Shown here piece by piece: positions 50,206 through 59,342 of a stretch of 64,000 nucleotides of DNA (positions within the stretch are counted from its first letter, which is position 1; each line of letters starts with the position of its first letter). The DNA lies in contig CAVZJM010000016.1 in NCBI GenBank assembly GCA_963775625.1, positions 124,001 to 188,000 of the forward strand. Direction: 5' to 3'. The notes beneath the pieces are model-generated. The model saw nothing but the letters and a program-made list of their open reading frames with translations. It did no database searches and was not told the DNA's origin. A program made the translations under genes and the position numbers. The DNA is from JAIBJN01 sp963775625 (GTDB lineage: Bacteria > Actinomycetota > Thermoleophilia > Gaiellales > Gaiellaceae).

Positions 50206-50820
50206 GTGGCACCACGGCGCTCGTCCTACCGCTCGCTCGTCTCCCTCCAGCGGGACAACCGCGCCTGCCGCGCGTGCGCCGACGCCGGCTATCCGCTGGA
50301 GTCGCTTCCGGTCCTCGAAGGCCGCCCCGGGCAGCGGGCGCTGCTCGTCGGCCAGGCCCCTGGGATCGTCGAGGGCGCCGAGCGCCGTCCGTGGCGCGGT
50401 CGGGCCGGACGCACCCTTCGCGCGTGGCTCGAGCTCGACGAGGACGCCTTCTACGAGACGTTCTACTGCGTGTCGATCACGCGCTGCTATCCGGGGAGAC
50501 ACCCGTCGGGTCGCGGCGACCGCCCGGCGACGCCCACGGAGATGAGCCTGTGCGCGTTCTGGCTCGACTGGGAGCTCCGGCTCCTCGAGCCCGGGCTCGT
50601 CCTCCTCGTCGGCGGCCTCGCGGTCCGGCGCCTGCTCGGTCGCGCCCGGCTCACGGAGTGCGTCGGCGAGCGGTACCCGCTAGGCGACGCCGTCGCCGTT
50701 CCCCTGCCGCACCCCTCGGGCGCGAGCGGCTGGCTCAACGACCCTGCGAACCGCCAACGGCTGCGGAGCGCGCTGGCGCTCGTGCGCGAGGAGCTGGCCT
50801 CGTCGGCTACTGGCTCTTGA
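50206..50820 (+). CDS. Uracil-DNA glycosylase superfamily protein (family 4/5-like)
   Basis: 204 aa, GTG start. LLVGQAPGIVEG is the active-site loop I (GQAPG), FYCVSITRCYPG lies in the iron-sulfur/uracil-binding region, and PLPHPSGASGWLND is loop II (HPSGxS). Cysteines at CRACADAGYP near residue 21-24 and at ITRCYPG could ligate the [4Fe-4S] cluster typical of family 4/5 enzymes. Removes uracil from DNA. The gene starts just past tRNA-Ser and ends 14 bases into the convergent neighbour. Confidence 0.88.
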   Translation: MAPRRSSYRSLVSLQRDNRACRACADAGYPLESLPVLEGRPGQRALLVGQAPGIVEGAERRPWRGRAGRTLRAWLELDEDAFYETFYCVSITRCYPGRHPSGRGDRPATPTEMSLCAFWLDWELRLLEPGLVLLVGGLAVRRLLGRARLTECVGERYPLGDAVAVPLPHPSGASGWLNDPANRQRLRSALALVREELASSATGS

Positions 50821-51259
50821 AGCGGCGGTAGAGCGGGAACGCGTACCAGAAGGTGACGAACGCAGCCGCCACAAGGGACGCGACGATCACGGTCGCCGGC
50901 TCGCCGAAGAGGACGTCCGTGATCAGGTAGACCGAGGCGGTCATGGCGGCGGCGATGAAGACCGTCGCGACGATCGCCGCGCGCGTCGACATCCTGATCA
51001 GCGCCTCCTTGTCCTGTGCCCGAAAGCGAATGCGATGAGCGGCGGTCGGCGTGATCAGGAGGATGATGGCGACGGTCGCGCAGAGAAGCGCCGCGTAGTA
51101 GACGTACGTCTGCTGGTCCGACAACCGCTCGAAGCGGGTCTGGAACGGGAGGATGAGGAGGAAGGCGAAGAGCACCTGCACTCCCGGCATGGCGAGGCGG
51201 TGCTCCTCGACGAGCTCGCCCCACTCCTGGTCGAGGACCTCCTTGCTCCTCTCGGCCAC
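50807..51259 (-). CDS. DUF6328 family membrane protein
   Basis: 150 aa. EVLDQEWGELVEEHRLAMPGVQVLFAFLLILPFQTRFERLSDQQTYVYY is the conserved N-terminal stretch of DUF6328 proteins of actinobacteria. Four transmembrane helices are apparent. Function unknown. Convergent with the UDG gene. Confidence 0.82.
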   Translation of the reverse strand: MAERSKEVLDQEWGELVEEHRLAMPGVQVLFAFLLILPFQTRFERLSDQQTYVYYAALLCATVAIILLITPTAAHRIRFRAQDKEALIRMSTRAAIVATVFIAAAMTASVYLITDVLFGEPATVIVASLVAAAFVTFWYAFPLYRRFKSQ

Positions 51260-51268
51260 GCGCGGAGA

Positions 51269-52045
51269 TTATCCGCCGGGCTGGAAGCTCAGCAGCTCCT
51301 CCCGGTCGGTCCCGCCGGAGACGGTGACCGCGAGCACCGGACCGATTCCCTTCGCATAGAACTTCTGCTCGAGGAGGTCCGGCTCGAGCGGGGTCCAGTC
51401 CTTCGTCATCAGGACGCCGGTGAAGGCGCCGAACGGCACCTTGACCCGCTCGTCGAGGCTCAGGATCTCGCCGGCGTCCTCTGCCTCGCCTTCGAGGTAC
51501 TCCTGCCGGTAGGCGAGGCCGACCTCAGGGCTCCCGGGCACGACGACGCCGGCCTCGGCGCCGTCGACGCCGGCTTCCCACGAGCCTTCCGTGCTCACCT
51601 TCCCCTTGTCGAACTCCTTCGTGTCCTCGCCGAGGTACCAGACGTTCCCCCACTTGTCCTGGGCGTACCAGTCGAGCGTGTCCTCGACCACCTCGCCGTC
51701 TTCGCTGACGACGTCGTGCACGACCGTGGCCACGATGCCGAGGATCGTCTTCGTCTCGTCCGTGACCGTGACCTCGACGCGCTGCCTGGCTCCCTCGGCG
51801 TCGGTTTCCTTGTAGAGCCAACGGCTCCCCGGTGCCATCGGCCAGTAGGGGTTGTCGATCACCGCCACGAAGTCCGCAGGGTCGAGGTTGGCGGGCTCAC
51901 TGCCCTGCGGGAGCGGAGGGCCGCCGGTCTCGTCTGCAGTCCCGGTGCCGGTCGGGCTCGTGGCGCTCGGCTCCTCGTCCCCTCCACAGGCCGCGGGGAG
52001 GAGGAGCGTGACCGCGACGAGTACGAGGAGCGAGGAGCGCCGCAT
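51269..52045 (-). CDS. Putative envelope lipoprotein
   Basis: 258 aa from ATG 52045. Lipoprotein signal RRSSLLVLVAVTLLLPAACGGDEEP, Thr/Ser/Pro-rich linker, then a beta-rich domain (NPYWPMAPGSRWLYKETDAEGARQRVEVTVTDETKTILGIVATVVHDVV...LDWYAQDKWGNVWYLGEDTKEF...GSWEAGVDGAEAGVVVP) repeated in many actinobacterial secreted proteins. Four bases after the PepSY gene, and with it divergent from a two-component system, so probably part of its regulon. Confidence 0.75.
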   Translation of the reverse strand: MRRSSLLVLVAVTLLLPAACGGDEEPSATSPTGTGTADETGGPPLPQGSEPANLDPADFVAVIDNPYWPMAPGSRWLYKETDAEGARQRVEVTVTDETKTILGIVATVVHDVVSEDGEVVEDTLDWYAQDKWGNVWYLGEDTKEFDKGKVSTEGSWEAGVDGAEAGVVVPGSPEVGLAYRQEYLEGEAEDAGEILSLDERVKVPFGAFTGVLMTKDWTPLEPDLLEQKFYAKGIGPVLAVTVSGGTDREELLSFQPGG

Positions 52046-52049
52046 GACT

Positions 52050-52381
52050 CTAGTCGTCGTCGCCTGAGCCTTCGTCGTCGCCGGATCCGTCGTCGTCGGC
52101 TTCGTCACCGATCGACCTGGAAGTTCGACGTCGAGGTTGACCTCGACCTGGCTGCCGTCGTCCATCCGGATCTCGACGCTGTAGGCGGCGCCGTCGTCTC
52201 CGGTCTCGGTCTCGACGACCGTGCCGCCGCCGGTGTGGGCGAGGGCGGCGTCGGTGGCCTGCTCCAGGTTGGAGCCGGTCAGGGGCTGCTCGTCGCCGCC
52301 CGACGCCGCGATCCCGATCCCGGCCGAGAGGGCGCCGGCCACCACCACGATCGCGCCGATCACTACGAACTTGCGTTTCAT
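52050..52381 (-). CDS. PepSY-domain exported protein, with one frameshift near its end
   Basis: N-terminal signal/anchor (FVVIGAIVVVAGALSAGIGIAAS) followed by a PepSY module (LEQATDAALAHTGGGTVVETETGDDGAAYSVEIRMDDGSQVEVNLD). The first frame then runs into the next gene. Inserting one base near 52109-52125 gives the expected acidic end GDEADDDGSGDDEGSGDDD, stopping at 52050, about 110 aa in all. PepSY proteins next to OmpR-type two-component systems are usually regulated by them and may inhibit peptidases or sense envelope stress. Divergent from the response regulator. Confidence 0.75.
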
Positions 52382-52449
52382 CGTGTGCCTCCTTGATTGC
52401 TGAGGTCACCGTACGGATCGCAGATGAAACGGTCGTGAGAAGAGTCGCC

Positions 52450-52467
52450 TCTCATCTTGTTCTCATC
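52450..52467. promoter_or_regulatory. Direct-repeat operator in the PepSY/two-component divergent promoter
   Basis: TCTCATC at 52450-52456 and again at 52461-52467, 11 bp apart (one DNA turn), matching the arrangement of OmpR/PhoB-type dimer sites. A related GATGAAAC lies about 35 bp to the left. Likely binding site of the adjacent response regulator. Confidence 0.55.
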
Positions 52468-52487
52468 TGAAGAGCCACAATGGGCGC

Positions 52488-53153
52488 ATGCGGATCCTGA
52501 TCGTCGAGGACGAGGTGAAGATGGCGAGCCTGCTTCGCCGCGGTCTCCGCGAGGAGGGGCTCTCGGCGGACGTGGCGCGCACCGGCGACGATGCGATCTG
52601 GATGGCGCGCGCCACCGAGTACGACGCGGTCGTCCTCGACGTGATGCTCCCCGGAACCGACGGCTTCGAGGTGTGCCGCCGGCTGCGGGACGCCGGGATG
52701 TGGTCGCCGGTGTTGATGCTGACCGCACGGGACGCGGTCGAGGACCGAGTCGTGGGCCTCGACGCCGGGGCGGACGACTACCTCACGAAGCCGTTCTCCT
52801 TCGCCGAGCTCCTGGCCCGCCTGCGCGCGCTCGTTCGCCGTCCGCCGCTCGAGCGCCCGACCGTGCTCGAGGTCGGCGACCTGCGCCTCGACCCTGCTGC
52901 GCACCGAGTCTGGCGCGGCGAGACCGAGGTGCGGCTCTCCGCGAAGGAGTTCGCGCTCCTGGAGACCTTCATGCGCCGCCCCGGCGAGGTGCTCTCCAGG
53001 TTTCACCTGCTGGAGCACTGCTGGGATCACGGCTACGAGAACCGCTCGAACGTCGTGGACGTGTACGTCCGCTACCTGCGCGAGAAGATCGACCGGCCGT
53101 TCGGTCGCACGTCGCTCGAGACGGTGCGCGGGGCCGGCTACCGACTGGCATGA
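52488..53153 (+). CDS. OmpR/PhoB-family response regulator
   Basis: 221 aa. Receiver domain RILIVEDEVKMASLLRRGL, phosphoacceptor D51 in VVLDVMLPG, conserved LMLTARD and KPF lysine; a winged-helix C-terminal domain (about 125-221) with EFALLETFMRRPGEVLSRFHLLEHCW and NVVDVYVRYLREKIDRPFGRTSLETVRGAGYRLA. Overlaps the histidine kinase gene by ATGA. It probably binds the TCTCATC repeats between itself and the PepSY gene. Confidence 0.95.
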   Translation: MRILIVEDEVKMASLLRRGLREEGLSADVARTGDDAIWMARATEYDAVVLDVMLPGTDGFEVCRRLRDAGMWSPVLMLTARDAVEDRVVGLDAGADDYLTKPFSFAELLARLRALVRRPPLERPTVLEVGDLRLDPAAHRVWRGETEVRLSAKEFALLETFMRRPGEVLSRFHLLEHCWDHGYENRSNVVDVYVRYLREKIDRPFGRTSLETVRGAGYRLA

Positions 53154-54520
53154 GCAGGCTTCCCATCCGCCTGCGGCTGACGCTCGCCTTCGCGCTCGCG
53201 ATGGCGCTGGTCCTGGCGGCCACGGGTGCGTTTCTCTACGTCCGGCTGCAGTCGTCCCTGGACGAGGCGATCGCCGAGACTCTGGAGCAGAGAGCCCTCG
53301 AGGTCGACGCGCGCGTCGCCCGCGGCGAGTCTCTCGAGAGCCTTCCCGTGGCGGTGGACGAGGGCTTTGCCCAGGTGTTCGCTTCCGACGGCCTGCTCCT
53401 CGACTCGACTCCAAACGTCGCCGAGGCGCCGGTCGTCGACGGCGAGCCGGTCGAGCGGGCGCGTGCGAGCGGGGCGCTGACGATCGAGCGCGAGGATTCG
53501 CCCGGGTTCCTCGGCCCCGTTCGCATGCTCGTCCGGCCTGTCGCGCTCTCCGGCGACGCCGGTGAGGTGCTCGTCGCGGGCGCCTCGCTCGAGGATCGAA
53601 ACGACACCCTGAACGGGTTTCTGACGGAGCTCCTCCTGATCGGGCTCGTGGCGCTCGTGGTCGCCTCGCTTCTGGGCTATGGAATCACCGCCGCCGCCCT
53701 GCGCCCCGTCGAGTCGATGCGCGCAGAGGCGGACTCGATCTCGGGCGCCGAGCCGGGCCGCAGGCTGCCGCTGCCGCGGTCGCGCGACGAGATCCGGCGG
53801 CTCGGCGAGACGCTGAACGCCATGCTCGGCCGGCTCGAGGGTGCGATCCAGCGCGAGCGAGGCTTCGTCGCGGACGCGAGCCACGAGCTGCGCACGCCGC
53901 TCGCGCTCCTGCAGACGGAGCTGGAGCTCGCCCTGCGGCGCCCGCGCTCGGCGGAGGAGCTGGAACAGGCGCTCCGCTCGGCCGCCGGGGAGACCGACAG
54001 GCTCGTCCGCCTCGCGGAGGACCTGCTCGTGCTCGCCCGCTCCGACCAGGGCCGCCTTGCGCTTCGCCGAGAGCCGGTGCGGGCGCAGGACCTGCTGGCC
54101 GGCGTCGCCGGCCGTTTCGGCGCGGAGGTCGAGGTCGTCGGAACGGACGACCCCGAGCTCGTCGGCGACCAGGTCCGGCTGGAGCAGGCGCTGGGAAGCC
54201 TCGTCGACAACGCCCTGCGCCACGGCGCCGCTCCGGTCCTTCTTCGCGCCATGGCGCGCAACGGGGCCGTCGAGCTGCACGTGCTGGACGAGGGCCCCGG
54301 GTTCCCCGCCGAGTTCCTCCCGCACGCCTTCGAGCGCTTCAGCCGACCGGACGAGGCGCGCTCGGGCCAGGGCGCCGGCCTCGGCCTCGCGCTCGTGCAG
54401 GCGATCGCGGTCGCGCACGGCGGCTCCGCGGGCGCCGCCAACCGCAGCGGCGGGGGAGCCGACGTCTGGCTCGTCCTGCCTCCGCGGGTTGGTGAGGTGA
54501 GCGCCGCTCGGTCACCGTGA
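53150..54520 (+). CDS. Sensor histidine kinase
   Basis: 456 aa from ATG 53150. Two membrane helices (LRLTLAFALAMALVLAATGAFLYV and LLLIGLVALVVASLLGYGITAAAL) flank an extracellular sensor of about 130 residues. Then a HAMP domain, HisKA with phospho-acceptor H245 in FVADASHELRTPL, and a HATPase with N box SLVDNALRHGA, G1 DEGPGFP and G2 SGQGAGLGLALV. Partner of the preceding response regulator. Confidence 0.95.
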   Translation: MSRLPIRLRLTLAFALAMALVLAATGAFLYVRLQSSLDEAIAETLEQRALEVDARVARGESLESLPVAVDEGFAQVFASDGLLLDSTPNVAEAPVVDGEPVERARASGALTIEREDSPGFLGPVRMLVRPVALSGDAGEVLVAGASLEDRNDTLNGFLTELLLIGLVALVVASLLGYGITAAALRPVESMRAEADSISGAEPGRRLPLPRSRDEIRRLGETLNAMLGRLEGAIQRERGFVADASHELRTPLALLQTELELALRRPRSAEELEQALRSAAGETDRLVRLAEDLLVLARSDQGRLALRREPVRAQDLLAGVAGRFGAEVEVVGTDDPELVGDQVRLEQALGSLVDNALRHGAAPVLLRAMARNGAVELHVLDEGPGFPAEFLPHAFERFSRPDEARSGQGAGLGLALVQAIAVAHGGSAGAANRSGGGADVWLVLPPRVGEVSAARSP

Positions 54521-54551
54521 ACTCAGCCGGGGATCGCGAGATACTCACCGC

Positions 54552-55703
54552 GTGCGCCACCATGTCGGCCGCCGGCGGTTGTGGGTCCTCGTGGCAGTCC
54601 CGGCGGGCCTGCTGGCCGGGCCCACCGCTGCGGCGAGCGGAGCCGTCACGCTCGTGGTCGACCCCGCGACCGCGGTCGTGGGCTCGACCGTTACCTTCAC
54701 GGGCTCGGTCTCGCCCGCGGGCGTCGCCGAGGTCGAGATCCTCCGACAGAGCGGATCCGGCTGGGTCCCCCTCGTCGAAGGCGACTCGCGGGCGGACGGC
54801 AGCTACCGCCTGCGGGCGACCGTCAGGACGCCCGGGCAGATCGTCGCCCGAGCCGACGGCTCGGAGAGCGCGCCGGTCGAGCTGCGGATCAGGCCCGTCC
54901 TCGGCGCCCGGCTCACCGGAAGCGCGCTCCTGGGCAGGTCGCTCTCGGTCCGCGGTCGCGTGAGGCCTGCGGTGGCAGGGGCGCTCACGCTGTCGGTTCT
55001 CGGCAGGCACCGCAGGGTCGCGCTGGACGCCGACGGCCGCTTTCGCGCGGCCTTGCCCACGCGGCGGGCAGGACGCCTTCGCGTCTCCCTGACGCTCGAG
55101 CCCGCGCCGGGCTATGCGGTCGTTCGGCGAGCGCTCGTCCGGCGGATCCAGGCACCCGTCCTGGGAACCGGATCCCGGGGGCCGGCGGTGCGGTTCCTCG
55201 AGCGGCGGCTAAAGGATCTCCACTACGCCCTGCGTCGAGTGAACGCCTACTTCGGCCCGGACACGCGTGATGCCGTGTACGCGTTCCAGAAGGTCAAAGG
55301 CCTGGCGCGCAGCGGAGTGACCGGCCCACGCCTGTGGCGCCGGCTCAGGACTGCGCGTACGCCGCGAGCGGGCGTCCCACGCGGAACCCATATCGAGGTG
55401 GACAAGTCGAAGCAGCTCCTGTTCGAGGTCCGCGGCGGCGAGGTCTTCCGCGTCGCGCACGTCTCGACCGGGGCGACCGGAAACACGCCGCTCGGACGCT
55501 GGCGCGTCTACCGGAAGACGGCCGGATTCAACGTGCTCTCGATGTACAACTCGCTCTACTTCCACCGCGGATTCGCGGTGCACGGCTACGCGTCCGTCCC
55601 GCCGTTTCCCGCGAGCCACGGCTGCGTGCGCGTTCCACTGTGGTACGCGCGCGGCCTCTTTACGAGGTGGGGCCTGGGCACGCGCGTTTACGTCCTGCCC
55701 TAG
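54552..55703 (+). CDS. L,D-transpeptidase with peptidoglycan-binding domain
   Basis: 383 aa, GTG start. A signal peptide ending TAAASGA precedes two Ig-like/beta domains (GSTVTFTGSVSPAGVAEVEILRQ and LTGSALLGRSLSVRGRVRPAVAG). Then comes a PG_binding_1 domain (GSRGPAVRFLERRLKDLHYALRRVNAYFGPDTRDAVYAFQKVKGL) and a YkuD catalytic domain ending in HGYASVPPFPASHGCVRVP, with the catalytic His and Cys of SHGCVR intact. Makes 3-3 cross-links in peptidoglycan. Placed directly after an OmpR-type two-component system. Confidence 0.93.
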   Translation: MRHHVGRRRLWVLVAVPAGLLAGPTAAASGAVTLVVDPATAVVGSTVTFTGSVSPAGVAEVEILRQSGSGWVPLVEGDSRADGSYRLRATVRTPGQIVARADGSESAPVELRIRPVLGARLTGSALLGRSLSVRGRVRPAVAGALTLSVLGRHRRVALDADGRFRAALPTRRAGRLRVSLTLEPAPGYAVVRRALVRRIQAPVLGTGSRGPAVRFLERRLKDLHYALRRVNAYFGPDTRDAVYAFQKVKGLARSGVTGPRLWRRLRTARTPRAGVPRGTHIEVDKSKQLLFEVRGGEVFRVAHVSTGATGNTPLGRWRVYRKTAGFNVLSMYNSLYFHRGFAVHGYASVPPFPASHGCVRVPLWYARGLFTRWGLGTRVYVLP

Positions 55704-55891
55704 GAGGGGTTGACGAAATGCCGCTGTGCCGCCGGACCGCGCTGCTCGCACCGATGCGGCGTCCTCGGTCGCGCCCGTAGCTTCGGCTACGAGCGCTCCA
55801 TGCGTCCTTGCCTCGGAACGACCATCGCACCCCGGCGACGAGCAGTATTCCGTCAAACCCTCCTACGCGCCGACAGTAGGATGGCCTCGAG

Positions 55892-56233
55892 ATGAGCCCC
55901 GAACGAGCACGCGAGCTGCTCGCCGCCGAGCGGGAACGGATCGAGCGCTCGTTGGCCGACCTCGGCGAGCCCGTCGGCACCGACGAGCTGGCGACGATCG
56001 ACGATCCGGCCGACCTCGGAAGCGTTCTCTACGAGCGCGAGCTGGAGGAGGGCCTGCTCGAGGGGCTGCGGCGCGAGCTCGAGGCGCTCGAGCGCGCCGA
56101 GGCCCGGCTGGCCGGGGACACGTACGGGCTCTCGGTCGAGAGCGGCGAGCCGATTCCCGACGAGCGGCTCGAGGCCTATCCCCTGGCGGAGCGGACGGTC
56201 GAGGAAGAACGCCGCTTCGAACGCGGCCTGTAG
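55892..56233 (+). CDS. TraR/DksA-like protein lacking zinc-finger cysteines
   Basis: 113 aa. A long N-terminal helical hairpin (ERARELLAAERERIERSLADL...EEGLLEGLRRELEALERAEARLAGDTYG) is followed by LSVESGEPIPDERLEAYPLAERTVEEE, which aligns with the DksA zinc finger (C-x-x-C-G-x-x-I...RLxAxPxAxxC) but has Ser, Glu, Ala and Thr in the cysteine places. Cys-less DksA relatives exist and can still act on RNA polymerase. Lies upstream of a sigma factor gene. Confidence 0.8.
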   Translation: MSPERARELLAAERERIERSLADLGEPVGTDELATIDDPADLGSVLYERELEEGLLEGLRRELEALERAEARLAGDTYGLSVESGEPIPDERLEAYPLAERTVEEERRFERGL

Positions 56234-56334
56234 CGGGAATTCGCCGGGCGTCCCGCCCGTTTAACCCTTCGGAGCCGCTCGCCACGCGCGAGCGGCCGAT
56301 CCTGCGAGTGAAAGGACTACCGATCCAGACGATC

Positions 56335-57285
<951 letters not shown>

Positions 57286-57300
57286 TCCTCGGAGGACACC

Positions 57301-57513
57301 ATGAAAACGGCAATTCACCCTGAGACCCGGGTCGCGACGGTCACGTGCACGACCTGCGGCACGACCTTCGTGACCCGCTCGACGCGGCAGGAGATTCAGG
57401 TCGAGGTCTGCTCGGCCTGCCACCCCGCCTACACGGGCGAGGCCCGGACGGTCCGCCGGAGCGACCGGATCGAGCGCTTCGAGCGCCGGCGCGCAGCCGC
57501 CGGCGCTCGCTGA
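57301..57513 (+). CDS. rpmE: 50S ribosomal protein L31 (zinc form)
   Basis: 70 aa, strong GGAGG upstream. KTAIHPETRVATVTCTTCGTTFVTRSTRQEIQVEVCSACHPAYTG shows the L31 fold with two CxxC pairs (C16-C19 and C37-C40), the zinc-containing form. Fifteen bases after the sigma factor gene, so probably co-transcribed. Confidence 0.96.
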   Translation: MKTAIHPETRVATVTCTTCGTTFVTRSTRQEIQVEVCSACHPAYTGEARTVRRSDRIERFERRRAAAGAR

Positions 57514-57523
57514 GCGGCGCCCC

Positions 57524-57934
57524 GTGCAGGACGTCCCGGACCGGGTGGCTACGGCGCCGGTCGCCCGGCTGGCGACCCTCGACGCCGACGGCCGGCCGCA
57601 TCTGGTGCCGATCGTGTTCGCCCTCCTCGGCGACACGCTCTACACGGCGGTCGACGCGAAGCCCAAGCGCTCGCGGATGCTCCGGCGGATCGAGAACACG
57701 CGCGAGCGCCCCGACGTGACCGTGCTGGTCGACCACTACGAGGACGACTGGGCCCGGCTCTGGTGGGTCAGGCTCCGGGGCCGGGCCCGCGTGCTCGACG
57801 GCGGCGACGAGGCGGCCCGGGCCCTCGAGGCGCTCGCCGCCAAGTACGCGCAGTACCGCGAGGAGGCCTCGCCGGGCCTCCCGGTGCTTGCCGTCGACGT
57901 CGTCGACTGGCGCGCCTGGTCCGCCGAGAGTTAG
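57524..57934 (+). CDS. PPOX-class F420-dependent-type oxidoreductase
   Basis: 136-aa split-barrel flavoprotein, GTG start. VATAPVARLATLDADGRPHLVPIVFALLGDTLYTAVDAKPKRSRMLRRIENTRERPDVTVLVDHYEDDWARLWWVRLRGRARV matches TIGR03668-like actinobacterial proteins that bind F420 or FMN. Its stop codon is embedded in the left end of a palindromic repeat. Confidence 0.88.
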   Translation: MQDVPDRVATAPVARLATLDADGRPHLVPIVFALLGDTLYTAVDAKPKRSRMLRRIENTRERPDVTVLVDHYEDDWARLWWVRLRGRARVLDGGDEAARALEALAAKYAQYREEASPGLPVLAVDVVDWRAWSAES

Positions 57935-58004
57935 AGCACGTTTCAGAATGACGCCTCGTCGTGCGTGTCGCCGGCGGCACAGGGCTTCATTTTGAGACGT
58001 GCTC
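57934..58004. repeat. Palindromic (REP-like) repeat, copy 2, between convergent genes
   Basis: GAGCACGTTTCAGAATGACGCC and the matching right arm GGCTTCATTTTGAGACGTGCTC (19 of 22 pairing) enclose a 27-base loop containing GGCGGCACAG as in copy 1. It fills the whole gap between two convergent stop codons and probably works as a two-way terminator here. Confidence 0.75.
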
Positions 58005-58274
58005 TTAGACGGCCTGACGGTCGAGCCAGCGGGCGCGCTTCTTCGCGGCCTCTGCCTCGCGGTCCTTCGGCGGCGCCGACGTGACCAGCTCGCCGAGGAG
58101 CCGGGACGACGCGGCCTCGACCGCGTCGACCGCGCGATCGAAGGCCTCCGCGTTGGCCTGCGACGGCTTCGTGAAGCCGCTGATCTTGCGGACGTACTGC
58201 AGCGCGGCGGCCCGAACCTCGTCCTCGGTGGCGGGGGGCTCATAGTTGTGGAGCGTGTGAATGCTTCGGCACAT
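58005..58274 (-). CDS. DUF2277 family protein
   Basis: 89 aa. CRSIHTLHNYEPPATEDEVRAAALQYVRKISGFTKPSQANAEAFDRAVDAVEAASSRLLGEL is the conserved DUF2277 body with its invariant MCR-I-TLHN start. Function unknown; widespread in actinobacteria. Its stop is immediately adjacent to the palindromic repeat. Confidence 0.93.
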   Translation of the reverse strand: MCRSIHTLHNYEPPATEDEVRAAALQYVRKISGFTKPSQANAEAFDRAVDAVEAASSRLLGELVTSAPPKDREAEAAKKRARWLDRQAV

Positions 58275-58296
58275 GGCTGGAGACTAGCCGTCCGGC

Positions 58297-59052
58297 TCAG
58301 GTGGAGCGGGCCCGCTCGACCCCGGCCTTCGCAGCTTGCAGTCGAGCGGTGAGGCGCTCGAGCTCGGCCTCCGCCTTCCGGGCCTCGCTCGTCGCGCGTC
58401 GCACCAGGCCCTTCTGCTCGGCCACCTGGGCGCGCACCTGCTCGAGCTCCCGCTCGGCGGCTTCGATCCGCTGCTTGCGCGTCTCTGCGTCCTTGCGTCG
58501 GCCTTGGGCGGAAGCCCGTTTCGGTCGTCCGCGCCTGGTGCCGGCCGCCACAGCGAGGCCGCCGAACCCGGACGGCTCGAGGTCCTTCGTGAGGCGCCCG
58601 CGCTCCAGGAGACGCGCCCCCTCCTCGTCCGCGGCGGCGGAGGTCAGCGTCCCTCGGATCCGCTCCGAGGTGGCCGCCGTGACCGGGTGGCCCCCCGCCT
58701 CGAGGATGCGCGTGGCGCTCTCGAGGAGCGCCTCGACGACGTCGCGCTGGCGCTGCAGGGCGGCCTGCAGCTCGTTCGGATCCCCGCCGTCCAGGAGCTC
58801 CGACTGGGCCGCGCGCAGGCGCTCGCCGGCGGTCATGAGCGCGCGGACCTGCAGCGGCTCCCTGCGGGCGAGCTGATTGACGGTCCAGGCCGAGAGCGAC
58901 GGCTTCGCAAGCGCCTTCACCTCGGCCGCCGCCTCGGGCTCGCCCGCCTGGCGGAGCTCGCGCGCGCGGACGTCGCGCGCCCGCGTGAACTCCGCGAGCG
59001 GAAGCCCGTAGAGCCGATCCAGCTCGTCGTCGGGAGGCACCGGGAGAGCCAT
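58297..59052 (-). CDS. Coiled-coil hypothetical protein
   Basis: 251 aa. An N-terminal globular part (ELDRLYGLPLAEFTRARDVRARELRQAGEPEAAAEVKALAKPSLSAWTVNQLARREPLQVRALMTAGERL) is recognisable as an actinobacterial/deinococcal conserved protein. A Gly/Arg hinge (TRRGRPKRASAQGRRK) leads to a C-terminal coiled coil of about 65 residues. No enzymatic motif. Lies 22 bp upstream of the DUF2277 gene on the same strand. Confidence 0.75.
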   Translation of the reverse strand: MALPVPPDDELDRLYGLPLAEFTRARDVRARELRQAGEPEAAAEVKALAKPSLSAWTVNQLARREPLQVRALMTAGERLRAAQSELLDGGDPNELQAALQRQRDVVEALLESATRILEAGGHPVTAATSERIRGTLTSAAADEEGARLLERGRLTKDLEPSGFGGLAVAAGTRRGRPKRASAQGRRKDAETRKQRIEAAERELEQVRAQVAEQKGLVRRATSEARKAEAELERLTARLQAAKAGVERARST

Positions 59053-59179
59053 GCTAGAGCACCAGGGCTGACGACTTGCAGGCTGGAGGACGGGCTGCGA
59101 AAGGTGCGATCTGCGGAATCACGGGCGCGCCGCGGGCGTTCTAGTGACTGGTGGAACGAAGCGACAGGAGGGAGCTGTC

Positions 59180-59296
59180 ATGGCCGGAATGGTCGTTCTC
59201 GCGTTCCTCGTCCTGATCGGCCCGCTGGCGTACGTCTACGGGGTCGATTCCCGGCGCATCGGTGACCGGGGCTGGATGGCCGGCCGGCGCCGCTAA
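59180..59296 (+). CDS. Single-span small membrane protein (38 aa)
   Basis: ATG 59180 with AGGAGGG seven bases upstream. GMVVLAFLVLIGPLAYVYGV forms one membrane helix, followed by a basic cytosolic tail (DSRRIGDRGWMAGRRR). The strong ribosome-binding site, clean hydrophobic/charged split and placement between genes argue for a real gene. Function unknown. Confidence 0.6.
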   Translation: MAGMVVLAFLVLIGPLAYVYGVDSRRIGDRGWMAGRRR

Positions 59297-59342
59297 CCCG
59301 CTCCTGACACGAAGCATCACGGCCGGTCGCGTCTCGACGAGA

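Noticed and set aside
55776..55791. CGTAGC-TTCG-GCTACG hairpin after the L,D-transpeptidase gene as a terminator
   Set aside because: The stem is good, but there is no T-tract and it lies about 70 bases past the stop inside a 188-bp gap with no other features. Too weak to annotate.
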